A stretch of DNA of 64,000 nucleotides from Variimorphobacter saccharofermentans (GCF_014174405.1 NZ_JACEGA010000001.1:2571001-2635000), one strand, 5' to 3'; positions 35,703 through 46,123 are shown, counted from the stretch's first letter. Translations and numbers: made by a program. The notes: a model not told the origin generated them from the letters alone.

Positions 35703-37160
35703 ATGGACTCAATTATACTCTATTTAATTAACATTATTCAAGAGCAGTACAAACAAATCTGCTATTTACTTCTCTTTATCTGCAAATATATTCCTCTCAA
35801 GCAGTGGGCTTTCGATGATTCCCATTCCCCTGAGTACCAAAAATTCAAGGTTGATAAACTTCCTACTGTGTACACTCCTGCAACCTTCGATTATCAGCTT
35901 TACATAGCTTATATCAAACACCGCTATGGTTACCTGATTAAACCAATCAAACGCCGTTCCGAATCTGATATCCCAAAGGATTTGGTCTGTCCCCGCTGCG
36001 GTGCTCCTCACGATTACTTATACAAAAACAATGGCGCCAAAGGTCAATTCATGTGCAAGGTCTGTGAGGAACTCTTTAACTCCGATAACATTTATAATCA
36101 TACCATCGAGCTTCGCTGCCCTTACTGTGGTAACATCTTGGTTCCCAAGAAGGAGCGTAAGTTCTTCCGTATCCACAAGTGTACCAATCGTAAATGTAGC
36201 TATTACCTAGCCAATAAACGTAAGCTTCCACCAGATCTGAAACCGGAAGAAAAACACAAATATAAGCTCCACTATATCTATCGTGAGTTCACGATGGATT
36301 TCTTTCGCATGGACTTACACTCCCTTCCGTCAAATGCCACGGGCTTCAGTTTCAAGAAGTTTTCTCCTCATATACTGGGATTGGTTCTAACCTATCATGT
36401 AAACCTAAAGCTCTCCACCAGACAGACTTCTCATGCATTGAAAGAGGTTCACGGTATCGACATTTCCCACACTACTGTTGCCAGTTATGCTATGACCGCG
36501 GCTTGTGTCATTAAGCCTTTCGTAGACACCTACGATTATAAACCATCCAACATCCTCTCTGCCGATGAAACCTACATCAAAAAGCTCGGTAAAAAGCATT
36601 ATGTCTGGATTATCATGGATGCATGTAAAAAGAGCATCCTTGGCTATCAGGTCTCCGATAACCGGAGTGTCGGTCCCTGTATTCTTGCCATGCGCATGGC
36701 CTTCGAGAAGTTCAAAGTGTTTCCCTCAAAGCTTCTGAAATTCATTGCTGACGGTTATAGTGCCTATCCTCTGGCAGCCCAGTATATAAAAGCTCAGAAA
36801 GGATGGGACTTTGACGTAACACAGGTAATCGGACTTACAAATGATGATGCTGTTTCAACCGAATTCCGTTGGGTCAAACAGGTTGTGGAACGTTTAAATC
36901 GTACCTTCAAGATGTCCTACCGCATCACCAATGGTTATAACAGTGATGAGGGTGCCTTGTACGGAGTTTCCCTGTGGGTTGCTTATTACAACTTCCTAAG
37001 ACCGCATCCCCATAATTACTGGAAACCTTTAAATGAGATAGATGAATTCGAGAAAGTAGGGAACATGCCCGCCAAGTGGATTATCCTCATCCGTTTGGGG
37101 CAGCAAAAAATCTTGGAAATGCAGAAATCCTCCGCTGTGTCAGGTAATACCTGTTCCTAG
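35703..37160 (+). CDS. DDE transposase with zinc-ribbon domain
   Basis: 485 residues. A long N-terminal part has paired Cys motifs (CPRCGAPH, CKVCEE, CPYCGN, CTNRKCSYY) forming zinc ribbons. A helix-turn-helix region (STRQTSHALKEVHGIDISHTTV) leads to the catalytic core: ILSADETYIKKLGKKHYVWI with the first Asp, FIADGYSAYP with the second Asp, and VVERLNRTFKMSYRIT with the Glu, the D-D-E order of IS240/IS6-like DDE domains. It is intact and uninterrupted, so the element may be active. Confidence 0.88.
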   Translation: MDSIILYLINIIQEQYKQICYLLLFICKYIPLKQWAFDDSHSPEYQKFKVDKLPTVYTPATFDYQLYIAYIKHRYGYLIKPIKRRSESDIPKDLVCPRCGAPHDYLYKNNGAKGQFMCKVCEELFNSDNIYNHTIELRCPYCGNILVPKKERKFFRIHKCTNRKCSYYLANKRKLPPDLKPEEKHKYKLHYIYREFTMDFFRMDLHSLPSNATGFSFKKFSPHILGLVLTYHVNLKLSTRQTSHALKEVHGIDISHTTVASYAMTAACVIKPFVDTYDYKPSNILSADETYIKKLGKKHYVWIIMDACKKSILGYQVSDNRSVGPCILAMRMAFEKFKVFPSKLLKFIADGYSAYPLAAQYIKAQKGWDFDVTQVIGLTNDDAVSTEFRWVKQVVERLNRTFKMSYRITNGYNSDEGALYGVSLWVAYYNFLRPHPHNYWKPLNEIDEFEKVGNMPAKWIILIRLGQQKILEMQKSSAVSGNTCS

Positions 37161-37189
37161 ATTAAGGAGCCAGAGGTGGTACCCAGCCA

Positions 37190-37336
37190 CCGGAAGTTTA
37201 CTTCCGGCTTGACCTTGAATGCAATAAAAAGTAATGCTACAATGCTGTGAATACGACGGTAAGAACTTCCTGTTCCTGAGTTACTTCGCCGTCGGTGAAA
37301 CCTTCAGAGCATTACTTTTTGTTGCAATCAAGGTTG
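37190..37336. repeat. Hairpins downstream of the transposase gene
   Basis: CCGGAAG-TTTA-CTTCCGG (37190-37207) is a perfect small hairpin. It is followed by arms 37209-37238 and 37308-37336 that are complementary at about 26 of 30 positions, and by an inner GACGG/CCGTC stem. All lie inside the insertion sequence between the transposase stop and the right inverted repeat. The sequence is unrelated to the palindromes at 20829 and 23951. Confidence 0.75.
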
Positions 37337-37604
37337 GCGTAGTCTGCCACTGCATAAATTTCTAGTTAAAATATTTGCTTTTTCAATGTTCAAAGGATCA
37401 TATTTCTTTACATCAGTTTTTCATACCAAACTTTACACTACCCTCATATTTTGTTCCTGTTTTTTAATATATTGCTTAAAATTCACTTTCATAATCGGAT
37501 AAGTACATCCTCATTCGATAGTATCAATGTTTAACCTGTGTTTTATTATATTTTGCGCCTAACGACAGGTCACTGTCAACCTTTAGTTAATTTGTCAGAA
37601 AATA

Positions 37605-37633
37605 TTGAACTACACAATAATAGGAGCTATAAT
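37605..37633 (+). promoter_or_regulatory. SigA-type promoter of the GH120 gene
   Basis: TTGAAC (37605-37610) and TATAAT (37628-37633) with a 17-base spacer, 54 bp before the ATG. The rest of 37441-37604 is AT-rich with no gene seen; CAGGTCACTG/ACAGGTCACTG-like words near 37566 are too short to call an operator. Confidence 0.65.
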
Positions 37634-37686
37634 TAGAGTTGGAAGTAGTATCATGAAATAACTAATTCAATTATAGGAGGCTTCCC

Positions 37687-39678
37687 ATGAAATATTATGT
37701 AGATGCAAATGCTTTGAAAGACGGCAATGGTTCCAGCCAGAGGCCATTTCGACGAATTGGCGATGCTGCGAAACTGGCTCTTCCTGGTGATGAAGTATTG
37801 GTAGCACCAGGAGTTTACCGCGAATATGTAGATCCCGTAAATGCTGGTACTGAAGATGCTCGCATCACTTATTCCAGTACAACACCTCTAGGTGCAGTAA
37901 TAACTGGTGCAGAGCAAATCAAAAACTGGAAACATTACAAAGATAATGTCTGGGTATGTCGAGTTGCAAATAGTGTTTTCGGTAATTATAATCCCTATAC
38001 AACTTTAGTATTTGGAGATTGGTATTTCGCAACACCCAATAAACATACTGGCTGTGTCTATCTCAATGATAAGGCTATGTATGAAGCTACATCGATAGAA
38101 GAATGTATCAAGGGCGAAGTTTATGAATGTAGCTGGGTGCCTGAAGAATCTATCTATAAGTGGTATACCGAACAGGATACAGAAGCCGATGAAACCATTA
38201 TTTATGCTAATTTCCAGGGCCTTGATCCTAATCAGGAAAATGTTGAAATCAATGTCCGCCGCAGATGCTTTATGCCATCAAAGACCGGCATCGGATATCA
38301 TACAGTAAGTGGATTTAAAATCGAAAAGGCTGCCACCACATGGGCACCACCTGCAGCATTTCAGGACGGTATGATTGGCCCACACTGGAGTAAGGGCTGG
38401 ATTATCGAAGACTGCGATATTTCAAACAGCAAGTGCGCTGGTATTTCTTTGGGCAAATATCTTGATCCGGACAACGATCATTACTTCACATATAAACATG
38501 TAAAGAGCGCTACCCAGATGGAACGGGATGCCGCTTGCCGTGGACAGTATCATGGCTGGCTAAAAGAAAAAATTGGTGGTCATATTATTCGTCGCTGTAA
38601 TATCCACCATTGTGAGCAAGGTGGTATTATTGGTCGAATGGGTGGTGTGTTTAGCGTCATTGAGGACAACCATATCCATCATATTAATAATATGATGGAA
38701 CTTGGCGGAGCAGAAATATCCGGTATTAAAATGCATGCAGCTATTGATGTACTCATACGCCGTAACCATATCCATCACTGTACTATGGGTATCTGGTGTG
38801 ACTGGGAAGCTCAGGGCACACGTATTTCTCAGAACCTGCTTCATGATAACCAGCGGCCAGCCTATGCCAAGAACCTTCCAGGAGGTATGATGTCTCAGGA
38901 TTTATTTGTAGAAGTCAGCCATGGACCAACACTGATCGATAATAACATCCTGCTCTCAGACGTCAGCCTGCGATTTGCAACACAAGGTGTCGCTATGGTT
39001 CACAACCTTATCTGTGGATCATTTACCAGCGTAAGCGATGGTACCACTTGGCGATATACACCATATCACATACCACATCGTACTGAAGTTATGGGATTTA
39101 TGACCATTCTTCATGGTGACAACCGTTTCTACAACAATATATTCTTCCAGAAGTGGCCATCGGATGACTATGTGACCTATGATGATCAAGATGCTAGTCA
39201 TGCCTATCATGAAAACAGAGCTGTCGGTACCCACGTTTTCGATGAGTATCTAACCTACGATGAATGGATTGCTCAGTTTGATTTTACAAGGTATCCTAAT
39301 ATGAGAGAATTGGAGCCTGTTCATTTTGGTCATTTACCTATCTGGAGTGAAGGGAATGTATATCTAAACGGTGCGAAACCATGGAAAAAAGAAGTAAATG
39401 GTCTGACGAGTGAAAATGTTGGTCAAGAGCTTAAGGTTGAACTGGTGGAAAAAGACGGTCAATATTATCTAAGTACAAATGTATTCGACTATCTCAAGGA
39501 TTTCAGTAACCGGATGATCCATACCGAACTCCTCGGTAAAGCTTTCGAACCAGAAGAATATTTTGAGAATGCAGATGGTACACCAATTCGCTTTGATGCG
39601 GATTACTTTGGAAATCATCGTGGTATTCATGTCGTACCGGGTCCGTTTGCATCACCCTCTGATAGTATGAAATTATAA
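37687..39678 (+). CDS. GH120-family beta-xylosidase (right-handed parallel beta-helix)
   Basis: 663 residues without a signal peptide, so cytoplasmic. The sequence follows the GH120 enzyme XylC of Thermoanaerobacterium throughout: N-terminal PGVYREYVDP, VFGDWYF, INVRRRCFMPSKTGIGYHTV, AATTWAPPAAFQDGMIGPHW, KEKIGGHIIRRC, EISGIKMHAAIDVLIRRNHI, GIWCDWEAQGTRISQNL and LFVEVSHGP. The Asp in CDWEAQGTR and Glu in FVEVSHGP match the family's catalytic residues. It removes xylose from short xylo-oligosaccharides. It stands alone, with its own promoter and terminator and no transporter or regulator next to it. GGAGGCTTCCC precedes the ATG. Confidence 0.92.
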   Translation: MKYYVDANALKDGNGSSQRPFRRIGDAAKLALPGDEVLVAPGVYREYVDPVNAGTEDARITYSSTTPLGAVITGAEQIKNWKHYKDNVWVCRVANSVFGNYNPYTTLVFGDWYFATPNKHTGCVYLNDKAMYEATSIEECIKGEVYECSWVPEESIYKWYTEQDTEADETIIYANFQGLDPNQENVEINVRRRCFMPSKTGIGYHTVSGFKIEKAATTWAPPAAFQDGMIGPHWSKGWIIEDCDISNSKCAGISLGKYLDPDNDHYFTYKHVKSATQMERDAACRGQYHGWLKEKIGGHIIRRCNIHHCEQGGIIGRMGGVFSVIEDNHIHHINNMMELGGAEISGIKMHAAIDVLIRRNHIHHCTMGIWCDWEAQGTRISQNLLHDNQRPAYAKNLPGGMMSQDLFVEVSHGPTLIDNNILLSDVSLRFATQGVAMVHNLICGSFTSVSDGTTWRYTPYHIPHRTEVMGFMTILHGDNRFYNNIFFQKWPSDDYVTYDDQDASHAYHENRAVGTHVFDEYLTYDEWIAQFDFTRYPNMRELEPVHFGHLPIWSEGNVYLNGAKPWKKEVNGLTSENVGQELKVELVEKDGQYYLSTNVFDYLKDFSNRMIHTELLGKAFEPEEYFENADGTPIRFDADYFGNHRGIHVVPGPFASPSDSMKL

Positions 39679-39683
39679 TAAAT

Positions 39684-39738
39684 AAAACCGCTGCAACTTT
39701 CCTCCTGTACGAGAATGAAAATTGTAGCGGTTTTCTCT
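39684..39738 (+). terminator. Intrinsic terminator after the GH120 gene
   Basis: AAAACCGCTGCAA (39684-39696) pairs with TTGTAGCGGTTTT (39722-39734) with one G-U pair, followed by CTCTTTCT on the + strand. Confidence 0.85.
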
Positions 39739-39828
39739 TTCTATGAAGATGCCCTTTAATATATGAAATCGCATATCTTTAACCTGGGAGAATGTACTTT
39801 TTGTATGATAGGAGATATATGCAGTCTT

Positions 39829-42800
39829 CTATTTCAAGGCTTTGGTAACAGCAGTCTTCGTTGCAACGGTTGTCTTTTTGCCGGTTTTCGTACCCGTCTT
39901 CGCAACCGGAGTGATCTCTACTATCAAGTATTTACCCACATCAGCTTTTGTCGGTGTATACGTCTTCTTGTTCGCATTCTTGATCTTCTTCTTGTTCTCT
40001 CCTTTCGGACTGTCTGCACGATACCACTGGATTGTTGTCTTACCCTCTTTATCTGATTCGGCATCCTGATAGGTATATTTTAAGGTTAACTTACTGCCTA
40101 CTACTGTTTTACCGGTTATCTTTCCCCCTACTGCCTTTGGGGCTTTGTTCGCTGCCACCTTGACACAGGCTGATACGGTTGAACCCGTAATCTCACCTGA
40201 TACTGCAACCGGGGTTATCTCAACGATGAGATACTTACCCTGGTCTGCTTTTTTCACCTTATAACTCAATGTGCCTTCGGCTACCAGCTTCTTGTTCTTC
40301 CCCTTCTTGTTGTCTGCCCGGTACCAGGAGATCAGGCTCTTGTCTTCCTTGTCCTTTTCTTTATCTTTGTAGTTATAAGCGGCAGTTAATTTTTTGCCAT
40401 ATTCAACTTTTCCTGTTATTTTTAGACCAGAAGCGACCGGTGCTTCGTTTATAATGCTTATCATGGTGAAGGTACTGAACTTACTTACATCAATTTCAAT
40501 TCCGACCGGGTTACCGTCAGAATCGTATATAATTGTACCACGGTTAAACTCCTGTTCTCCGTCACTATGATTGACATAAACGCCTAAGCCGCTTAAGAAC
40601 AAATCACGCTGCGTCTCATCCTCCGGGATTTCGATGTCCTTCAGGGAGAAAACCAGCTTTGTCGGATATCCCTGATAAGTCGTCTCTATCCTCAAGGGAT
40701 TTCCAAGCGCAACAGCCTCGTCGCCTCCGGTAGCAGTCTGCACCACTTTGGCTGTAATAGCATTTTCGACTACAGCTGCCTTCTCATCCTTTTTATCCAA
40801 AGGAGTTACCCGGAAAATTAAATCTTTTCCATCTTCTGCAACCGCTTGAACGGTCTCCTTCGGTATATCAATACGAACATTTTCTGTCGTTACTTCAAGA
40901 GCAATTTCGTTGACTGAAAGTTTCTTGACTGCCGCTTTTTTAATAATAAAGTTTACTTCATCAGCTTTATTATCCTCAGTTCCGTCCACTTCAATCAGAA
41001 TCTTATTTTGCTTCTGTTTTAGAACCTTTTGAATTACTTCCTCTGCCTTCGATTGGTCTATATCAACTGAATCTATTATATAACCATCCGTTTCTCCACG
41101 CATGATACCAACAGCAGACACCACGTTTACTGAGTTTTCACTAACTCCATACACTGTAGCCTGATAGATATTTAATGTCGCTGCCGGTGTCGACGGAGTA
41201 GGCGTGCCACCACCGCCACCACCGCCACCGCCGCCACCTGTGGATGACGAGGCGTCTGTCTTCACTGTCAGTGCTGCGCTGACTGGCGAGGCTTCATGGT
41301 TTACATCTTCCCTAATACGGGTGATAAAGCTGTACTCTGTGGAAGGCGTAAGTCCTGTAAAGATATTACTTGTCTGCCAGGTGGTTCCGTTGTCTTTCGA
41401 GAACTCCTGCCCCGCTTTGGGTGTCAGGGTCACACTGGTGTTCGTCTTGCTTTGAAGCGTCGGCGCTGCGGGAGCCTGCAGCCCCGTTGCTCTAGTGATA
41501 CTCGCTGTCGCCGTCGGTGCACCGGTGAGTGAAGCGGAGTAATTTTCGACATCTGCACCTGATAAAGTATAACCAGTAATTCTTACCGTCTTTTGGCTGC
41601 CCGCAGCGGCGCTGTCAAATTCGACTGTAACAGACGCGATTGAAACCTTATCGCCCGGATTTACACCGACAAGCGTCAGATTGTTTGTGGCGATGGTTGC
41701 ATCTCTGTCACCGGAGTATTCCTTATCGTTTACAGTAAAGCTGCCACCGAGTGTCAACTGTTTTCCCGTGATCACGCCTGACGTATAAGTGGGCGCACCT
41801 GTAATGGAAAGGGTATAGTTTCCGGATTTCATCCCCGTGAGGGAGCTTCCTATCGTTAGGGATACCGTCTTACCTGTACCAATTTCAGGTGTGTCAAAGG
41901 CAAGAACGGGGACAAGAGTCACATCGTCACTACCAACTCTGCCAATAAGATTCATTTCATTTGTGGCAATGGTCGCATCCATCGTTCCGTTATATTCTTT
42001 GACCTGCGCGGTAAAATACCCGCCTACTGTCAGCTCCTTCGGTATGATGTTCCCCGTGGCTGTGGGTACATCGGAGAAGTCAAGGATGTAATTTCCTGCG
42101 GCAGATCCCGTCAGATACGAATTGCTGAGGCTGACGGCCTTGTCCTGACCCACATCCGGATCCAGGAATGTGGCGACGAAGTTTGCAGTCAGGTTGTCTG
42201 CGTCACCGCCTATGCAGTCTGACGTGTTAATCGACAGCGTGAAAGTAGCGCTGATATCCGCATCTGTGTCTCCGTCATACTCCTTGTCCTCGACCTCGAA
42301 GTAACCGGTGACTCTAAGAGGAATAGGTTTAACAATGACCTGAATGCTGTCTAGTGTAGTACCATCTGTAGCTTTCAGGCTGACCGTCGCTGTTCCGGTG
42401 TTATTTGCTTCTATTTTAATAGTTCCGTCATCATTTAAATTCATGATTATGACGTCCGAATCACTGTTGCTCCATGTGACCAGTCCGTCCGCCGGGGTTA
42501 CATACTCGGTAGAAAAATCCGCTCCTAAGTCGTCGCCATAGGTCAGCGTCAGTGTTTTTGTGGAGGTATCATACCGATCATCCCCGCCGATATTGACAAT
42601 ACCTGCCGAGGTTGCCGCAGGCGGCGCGGGCAGAGGGTTGGGAACCAAAGCCTGCAGGTAGGGATATGATACTCCCTCGCTAATGTCCCAAACTCCTGTT
42701 CCATGAGTGAAATCCCATCCGCTGAAGGTTACCTCCTGTATCATTTGCATCGAGGTCTTTGGTTCCCCTCTGTCATCATAGTCTGACTGTCCGCTGGTTT

Positions 42801-42918
42801 GGCTATTGTAGTAGGATGTCGTTACCGTACAATCGTCTGATTTAACACCGACCAGTCCACCAAGTCCACCCCAACCTTCATAGTTGCCTGTATTTCCGGA
42901 GCGCAGCGCATCCCGCAT
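39829..42918 (-). pseudogene. Cell-surface repeat protein (GLUG/YDG domains), 5' end missing
   Basis: The 1,029-codon frame has no signal peptide and starts inside a GLUG motif (GWGGLGGLVGVKSDDC). A low-complexity link is followed by three YDG repeats of ~80 residues, each with a KEYDG/KEYNG/KEYSG core and a GNYIL/GNYTL/ENYSA end, a fibronectin-like segment, eleven Gly in a row (~560-570), a mixed alpha/beta domain, and two ~95-residue Ig-like repeats with ISWYRAD and YLIVEITPVA. The GLUG part, signal peptide and start are lost where the gene meets the truncated MalT-like gene. Composition is visibly more GC-rich than its neighbours. Normally this would be a secreted adhesin or sensor; here it is probably silent. 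Confidence 0.8.
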
Positions 42919-44995
42919 TCATACCGTAAAGAGAATAATTCGTAACAGCTTTGAAAATCTGATTATGCAAAAAGCCAAACTGATTGTGGAAAATTGCGAA
43001 CTTGCATTCAAATTCTTCAGTGAGCATTTCAAGCTTGATGTAATTCTTTGATAGCAGAAGTGCCTTGCCAAATATAATATAATTAAAACCAAGACCTCCA
43101 TAAAATAAATGTGCGGCGGACATATCCCCGGTTTGCAGCCACCTGGGGATGCTGTCGATACGCATGAGGCAACCGTTAACGTATCCTTCCACCATCTCTA
43201 ACCCGGTGTTGTAATATGGGTTATTTGCCTTCGTCACATCTTGTTTTAGTTGCCGCAGCAGTTCCAATGCTTCGTCAATCTTTCCCTGATAAAGATATAG
43301 TCTGATTAAGGTAAAATAAGCACAAATCATTATACTGGTCTGTTCTTTTGTCTGAGCTTTATAAATGGCTTTGAAGGCATTTAGCTCCACCGTATGCCAG
43401 TCACCGGTTTCCAATGAATATTCTGCCAGAGCCACATAGTCACAACCGATACCGCAGCCGTCAGCCAACTTAGCAAATATCGGAAAATCCGACACGATGC
43501 ATCCGGTAAGCTCATTCAGGCTGCCAGGCTCCCTGTAACAGGTATAAAGTAAATGGGGAGAACCTAATGTGAATTCCGCCTCACGCTTTTGCAGGCAGGA
43601 AACATCCCCGCCAAGTAAATGCTGTGCCACCTTCATACATATAGCTATTTCTTTTGCATCATTGAACACAGCAAATATCCGGGTGAGGAAAAACTCAGCC
43701 AACACACGGTTTCTGCCATGAGGGATGGGATCTTCCGCATTTTCTAAAGCTTCTTTCAGTTCATTTAATCGCATCACTCCATCATGATAAGAATTTGAAT
43801 CTCCGTTTGTCAAAATGATGGCTATGTACTGCAAATATGCAAGCGGATATTTAAACAGTATCTCGCGGGGTAATGTGGCGAACAGATTTAAAACACCGTC
43901 AAAAGTGGCGGAATCGCCTGTTATGGTATCCTCCTTGTCCATCAATTCGAGAACACGCACTTTCTCACCCGCACGGAAGAGATAGCAGTATGCGGTTCTG
44001 TATTCTCCTCGTGCAAGATGCCATTCGCCAAGCCGTTGATTTAGCACGGCACATTCTTCTTCATCCTTTTGTTTATTCCGAAGGAAGTCCAGCAGTACAT
44101 TGTGAATGATATAGACCCCCGCTGCCTCGTCGAAGGTAATAAATGCGTTTTCACGACGCAGCTTAATAAGGATTTTCTCTGCTTCCTCTTCTTGCGTTAT
44201 GAACACAGCCTTTTCAGCTGTGAAGCTGTCCATCACAGATAGGCGGAGCAAAAACCTTTTAATGTGCTCATCATAGGGGTTATAAAGCACCTTCTCCACC
44301 AGTTCATTAATTGCACTGTTTCGATTAATAGAGATTCCCCGTTCCATTCCGAGTATGATGAGATAAATTAAAGAAATCCAACCGCCTGTATAATTGATTA
44401 TTTTCTTTATCACACTCTCACTGACAGTAAATCCCATCAAAGTACAGTAGTCCCTAATCTCATTTTGGGTAAATCTAAGCGTATTTTGAGATACGACATT
44501 GCACAGCCCTTTTACATAGAGTTCAGAAATGTCTAGATTTGTTGTATCACGAGTCAGGATGACTATGTGAAAATCGTCCGGCATCTCCATGACAAAATGT
44601 CTGAAAAGCGCGGTCATCTTCATACTCTTTGCAAGATGATAATCATCTATGACGAGTGTAGTACCCGGCCTGTAAACCATCTCATTTATGATGTTAATGG
44701 CCATGATTGTCTGCGGTGTATCGGAGGGAATACCGAGACTCTTGAGCCTGTCCTCTGTCACTTTGTCAAATTTGCCAATTTCGTTCGCAAGTCTTTCCCA
44801 AAACCACGATGCCGTGTCATCTTCTGGTAAAAAGGAGGTCCATATGACAGGCACACCTTTTAAAGCAAGGAATTCACGCACTGCCGTTGTTTTACCGTAG
44901 CCCATAGGGGCTTCTACAATAGTTATTGGGTAATTGAAGATATCTTCCAAAGATCTATTGACACGATCTCGTTTGAGGGCCGTAAGCTTTTTCAT
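42878..44995 (-). pseudogene. MalT-like LuxR-family activator lacking its DNA-binding domain
   Basis: From the ATG at 44995 (AAAGGAGAAAGTCCA) 705 codons encode a STAND-type NTPase: Walker A EAPMGYGKTT, Walker B TTLVIDDYH, sensor ILTRD, winged-helix region, then a TPR-rich sensor part (residues ~340-690) ending YSLYGMNAGCAALRK. Family proteins continue ~150-200 residues to a C-terminal LuxR helix-turn-helix, which is absent: at about 42895 the sequence switches to the surface-protein gene in another frame. Without the DNA-binding domain it cannot act as an activator in the usual way. In related clusters such regulators sit beside large surface proteins that they control. Confidence 0.8.
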
Positions 44996-45279
44996 TGGAC
45001 TTTCTCCTTTCATCGGGAGTAAGTTTACGTATATCATCTGATATGTATATATTTCATATTGTTAATATATGACATTTTTAATAAGTCTTCAAGAAAGAGT
45101 AGCTATGGTGATTGCGTAACTATACTGTAGGAAATAGAGAGGCGGAGTTCACCAAAGATGTGTTTAAGTATTCACACCTATACTATACCTTTTTATATAT
45201 TCTTTTACAAGCCCCATATATGGGCGTTAAACCATGCATAAGAGTTGAATAAAGTAAAATAATGTTAATTGAAACATTC

Positions 45280-45357
45280 TTGACAAATACAGAATCTCCA
45301 TATATAATCAATTGCATTAAAGATAAAGGCGTCTGAATTTCAGACGTCTTTTTTTAT
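45280..45357 (+). promoter_or_regulatory. Promoter followed at once by a terminator hairpin, leader of the amino acid ABC operon
   Basis: TTGACA (45280-45285) and TATAAT (45303-45308), 17-base spacer, predict a start near 45315. A stem of AAGGCGTCTGAA (45326-45337) with TTCAGACGTCTT (45339-45350), then seven T's, begins about 11 bases later. The importer ATG lies at 45401 behind AAAAGAGGTGGTTTC. The rest of 45038-45279 shows nothing recognisable. Confidence 0.65.
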
Positions 45358-45400
45358 TTTATTTTAGATTCCCATACAGAATTAGAAAAGAGGTGGTTTC

Positions 45401-46123
45401 ATGATCAAGATGGAAAATGTAAATAAGTTTTTTGGGGATCTTCATGTACTTAAAAATATAAACCTGGAAGTTGCAGAGGGTGAAAAATTAGTAATTATTG
45501 GGCCATCAGGATCGGGGAAATCCACAGCTATCCGCTGTCTGAACTTTCTGGAGACCCCCACAAGCGGAAGTGTCTATATTAATGGAGAGCAAATCACCTT
45601 AAAAAATAAGACTAGGTTGGTCAGGGAATCGATATCCATGGTTTTTCAGCAATTTAATCTCTATCCCCATATGACTGTATTAAAGAACCTGACACTTGCT
45701 CCCCTGAAACTACATAAGAAAAGCAAAAAGGAAGCTGAGGATCTGGCATATCATTACCTTGATATTGTTGGATTAAGGGAAAAGGCTCATGTATATCCGA
45801 CTACCCTGTCGGGGGGACAGCAGCAACGTATCGCAATTGCCCGTGCACTTTGCGCCCAGACAAAAATCATTTTATTTGATGAGCCCACATCTGCACTGGA
45901 CCCTGAGACCATTCAGGAAGTTCTGGATGTCATGATTAAGCTTGCCAAGGAAAATATAACCATGGTAGTGGTTACCCACGAAATGGGCTTTGCACGACAG
46001 GTTGCAGACAGAATTGTTTTTATGGAGGATGGCCTGATTATTGAAGAAGGTGTGCCGGAACACTTCTTTACAAACCCTGAAAATGACAGAGTGAAGCAAT
46101 TTCTCAGTAAGATTATCCGTTAA
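45401..46123 (+). CDS. Polar amino acid ABC importer, ATP-binding protein
   Basis: 240 residues of the GlnQ/ArtM/HisP type: Walker A GPSGSGKST, Q-loop MVFQQFNLYPHMTVL, signature LSGGQQQRI, Walker B ILFDEPTSALDPE and H-loop VVTHEMGFARQVADR. The NLYPHMT and THEMGFAR words are diagnostic of the polar amino acid subfamily. First gene of an operon with a lipoprotein binding protein and two permeases. Confidence 0.93.
   Translation: MIKMENVNKFFGDLHVLKNINLEVAEGEKLVIIGPSGSGKSTAIRCLNFLETPTSGSVYINGEQITLKNKTRLVRESISMVFQQFNLYPHMTVLKNLTLAPLKLHKKSKKEAEDLAYHYLDIVGLREKAHVYPTTLSGGQQQRIAIARALCAQTKIILFDEPTSALDPETIQEVLDVMIKLAKENITMVVVTHEMGFARQVADRIVFMEDGLIIEEGVPEHFFTNPENDRVKQFLSKIIR

Larger units (their letters stand above)
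35552..37440 (+). mobile_element. Insertion sequence with IS6/IS240-like DDE transposase, ~1.9 kb, apparently complete
   Basis: The terminal inverted repeats are TAGTGTAAAGT at 35554-35564 and its complement at 37430-37440. CCCTCATATT occurs immediately outside both ends (35542-35551 and 37441-37450), consistent with a target duplication of about 8-10 bp; the left end has two extra bases between repeat and terminus. Inside are one transposase gene, a leader that can hide its ribosome binding site, and a large hairpin after the gene. It is inserted just upstream of the Cys-rich/flavodoxin operon. Family naming is tentative. Confidence 0.8.

Noticed and set aside
37209..37336. Third member of the 20829/23951 palindrome family
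   Set aside because: The arms and loops share no core sequence with the other two, and the hairpin lies inside an insertion sequence.
38560..38844. - strand His/Asn/Thr-rich frame inside the GH120 gene
   Set aside because: Composition reflects the antisense of the beta-helix repeats; the + strand gene is clearly real.
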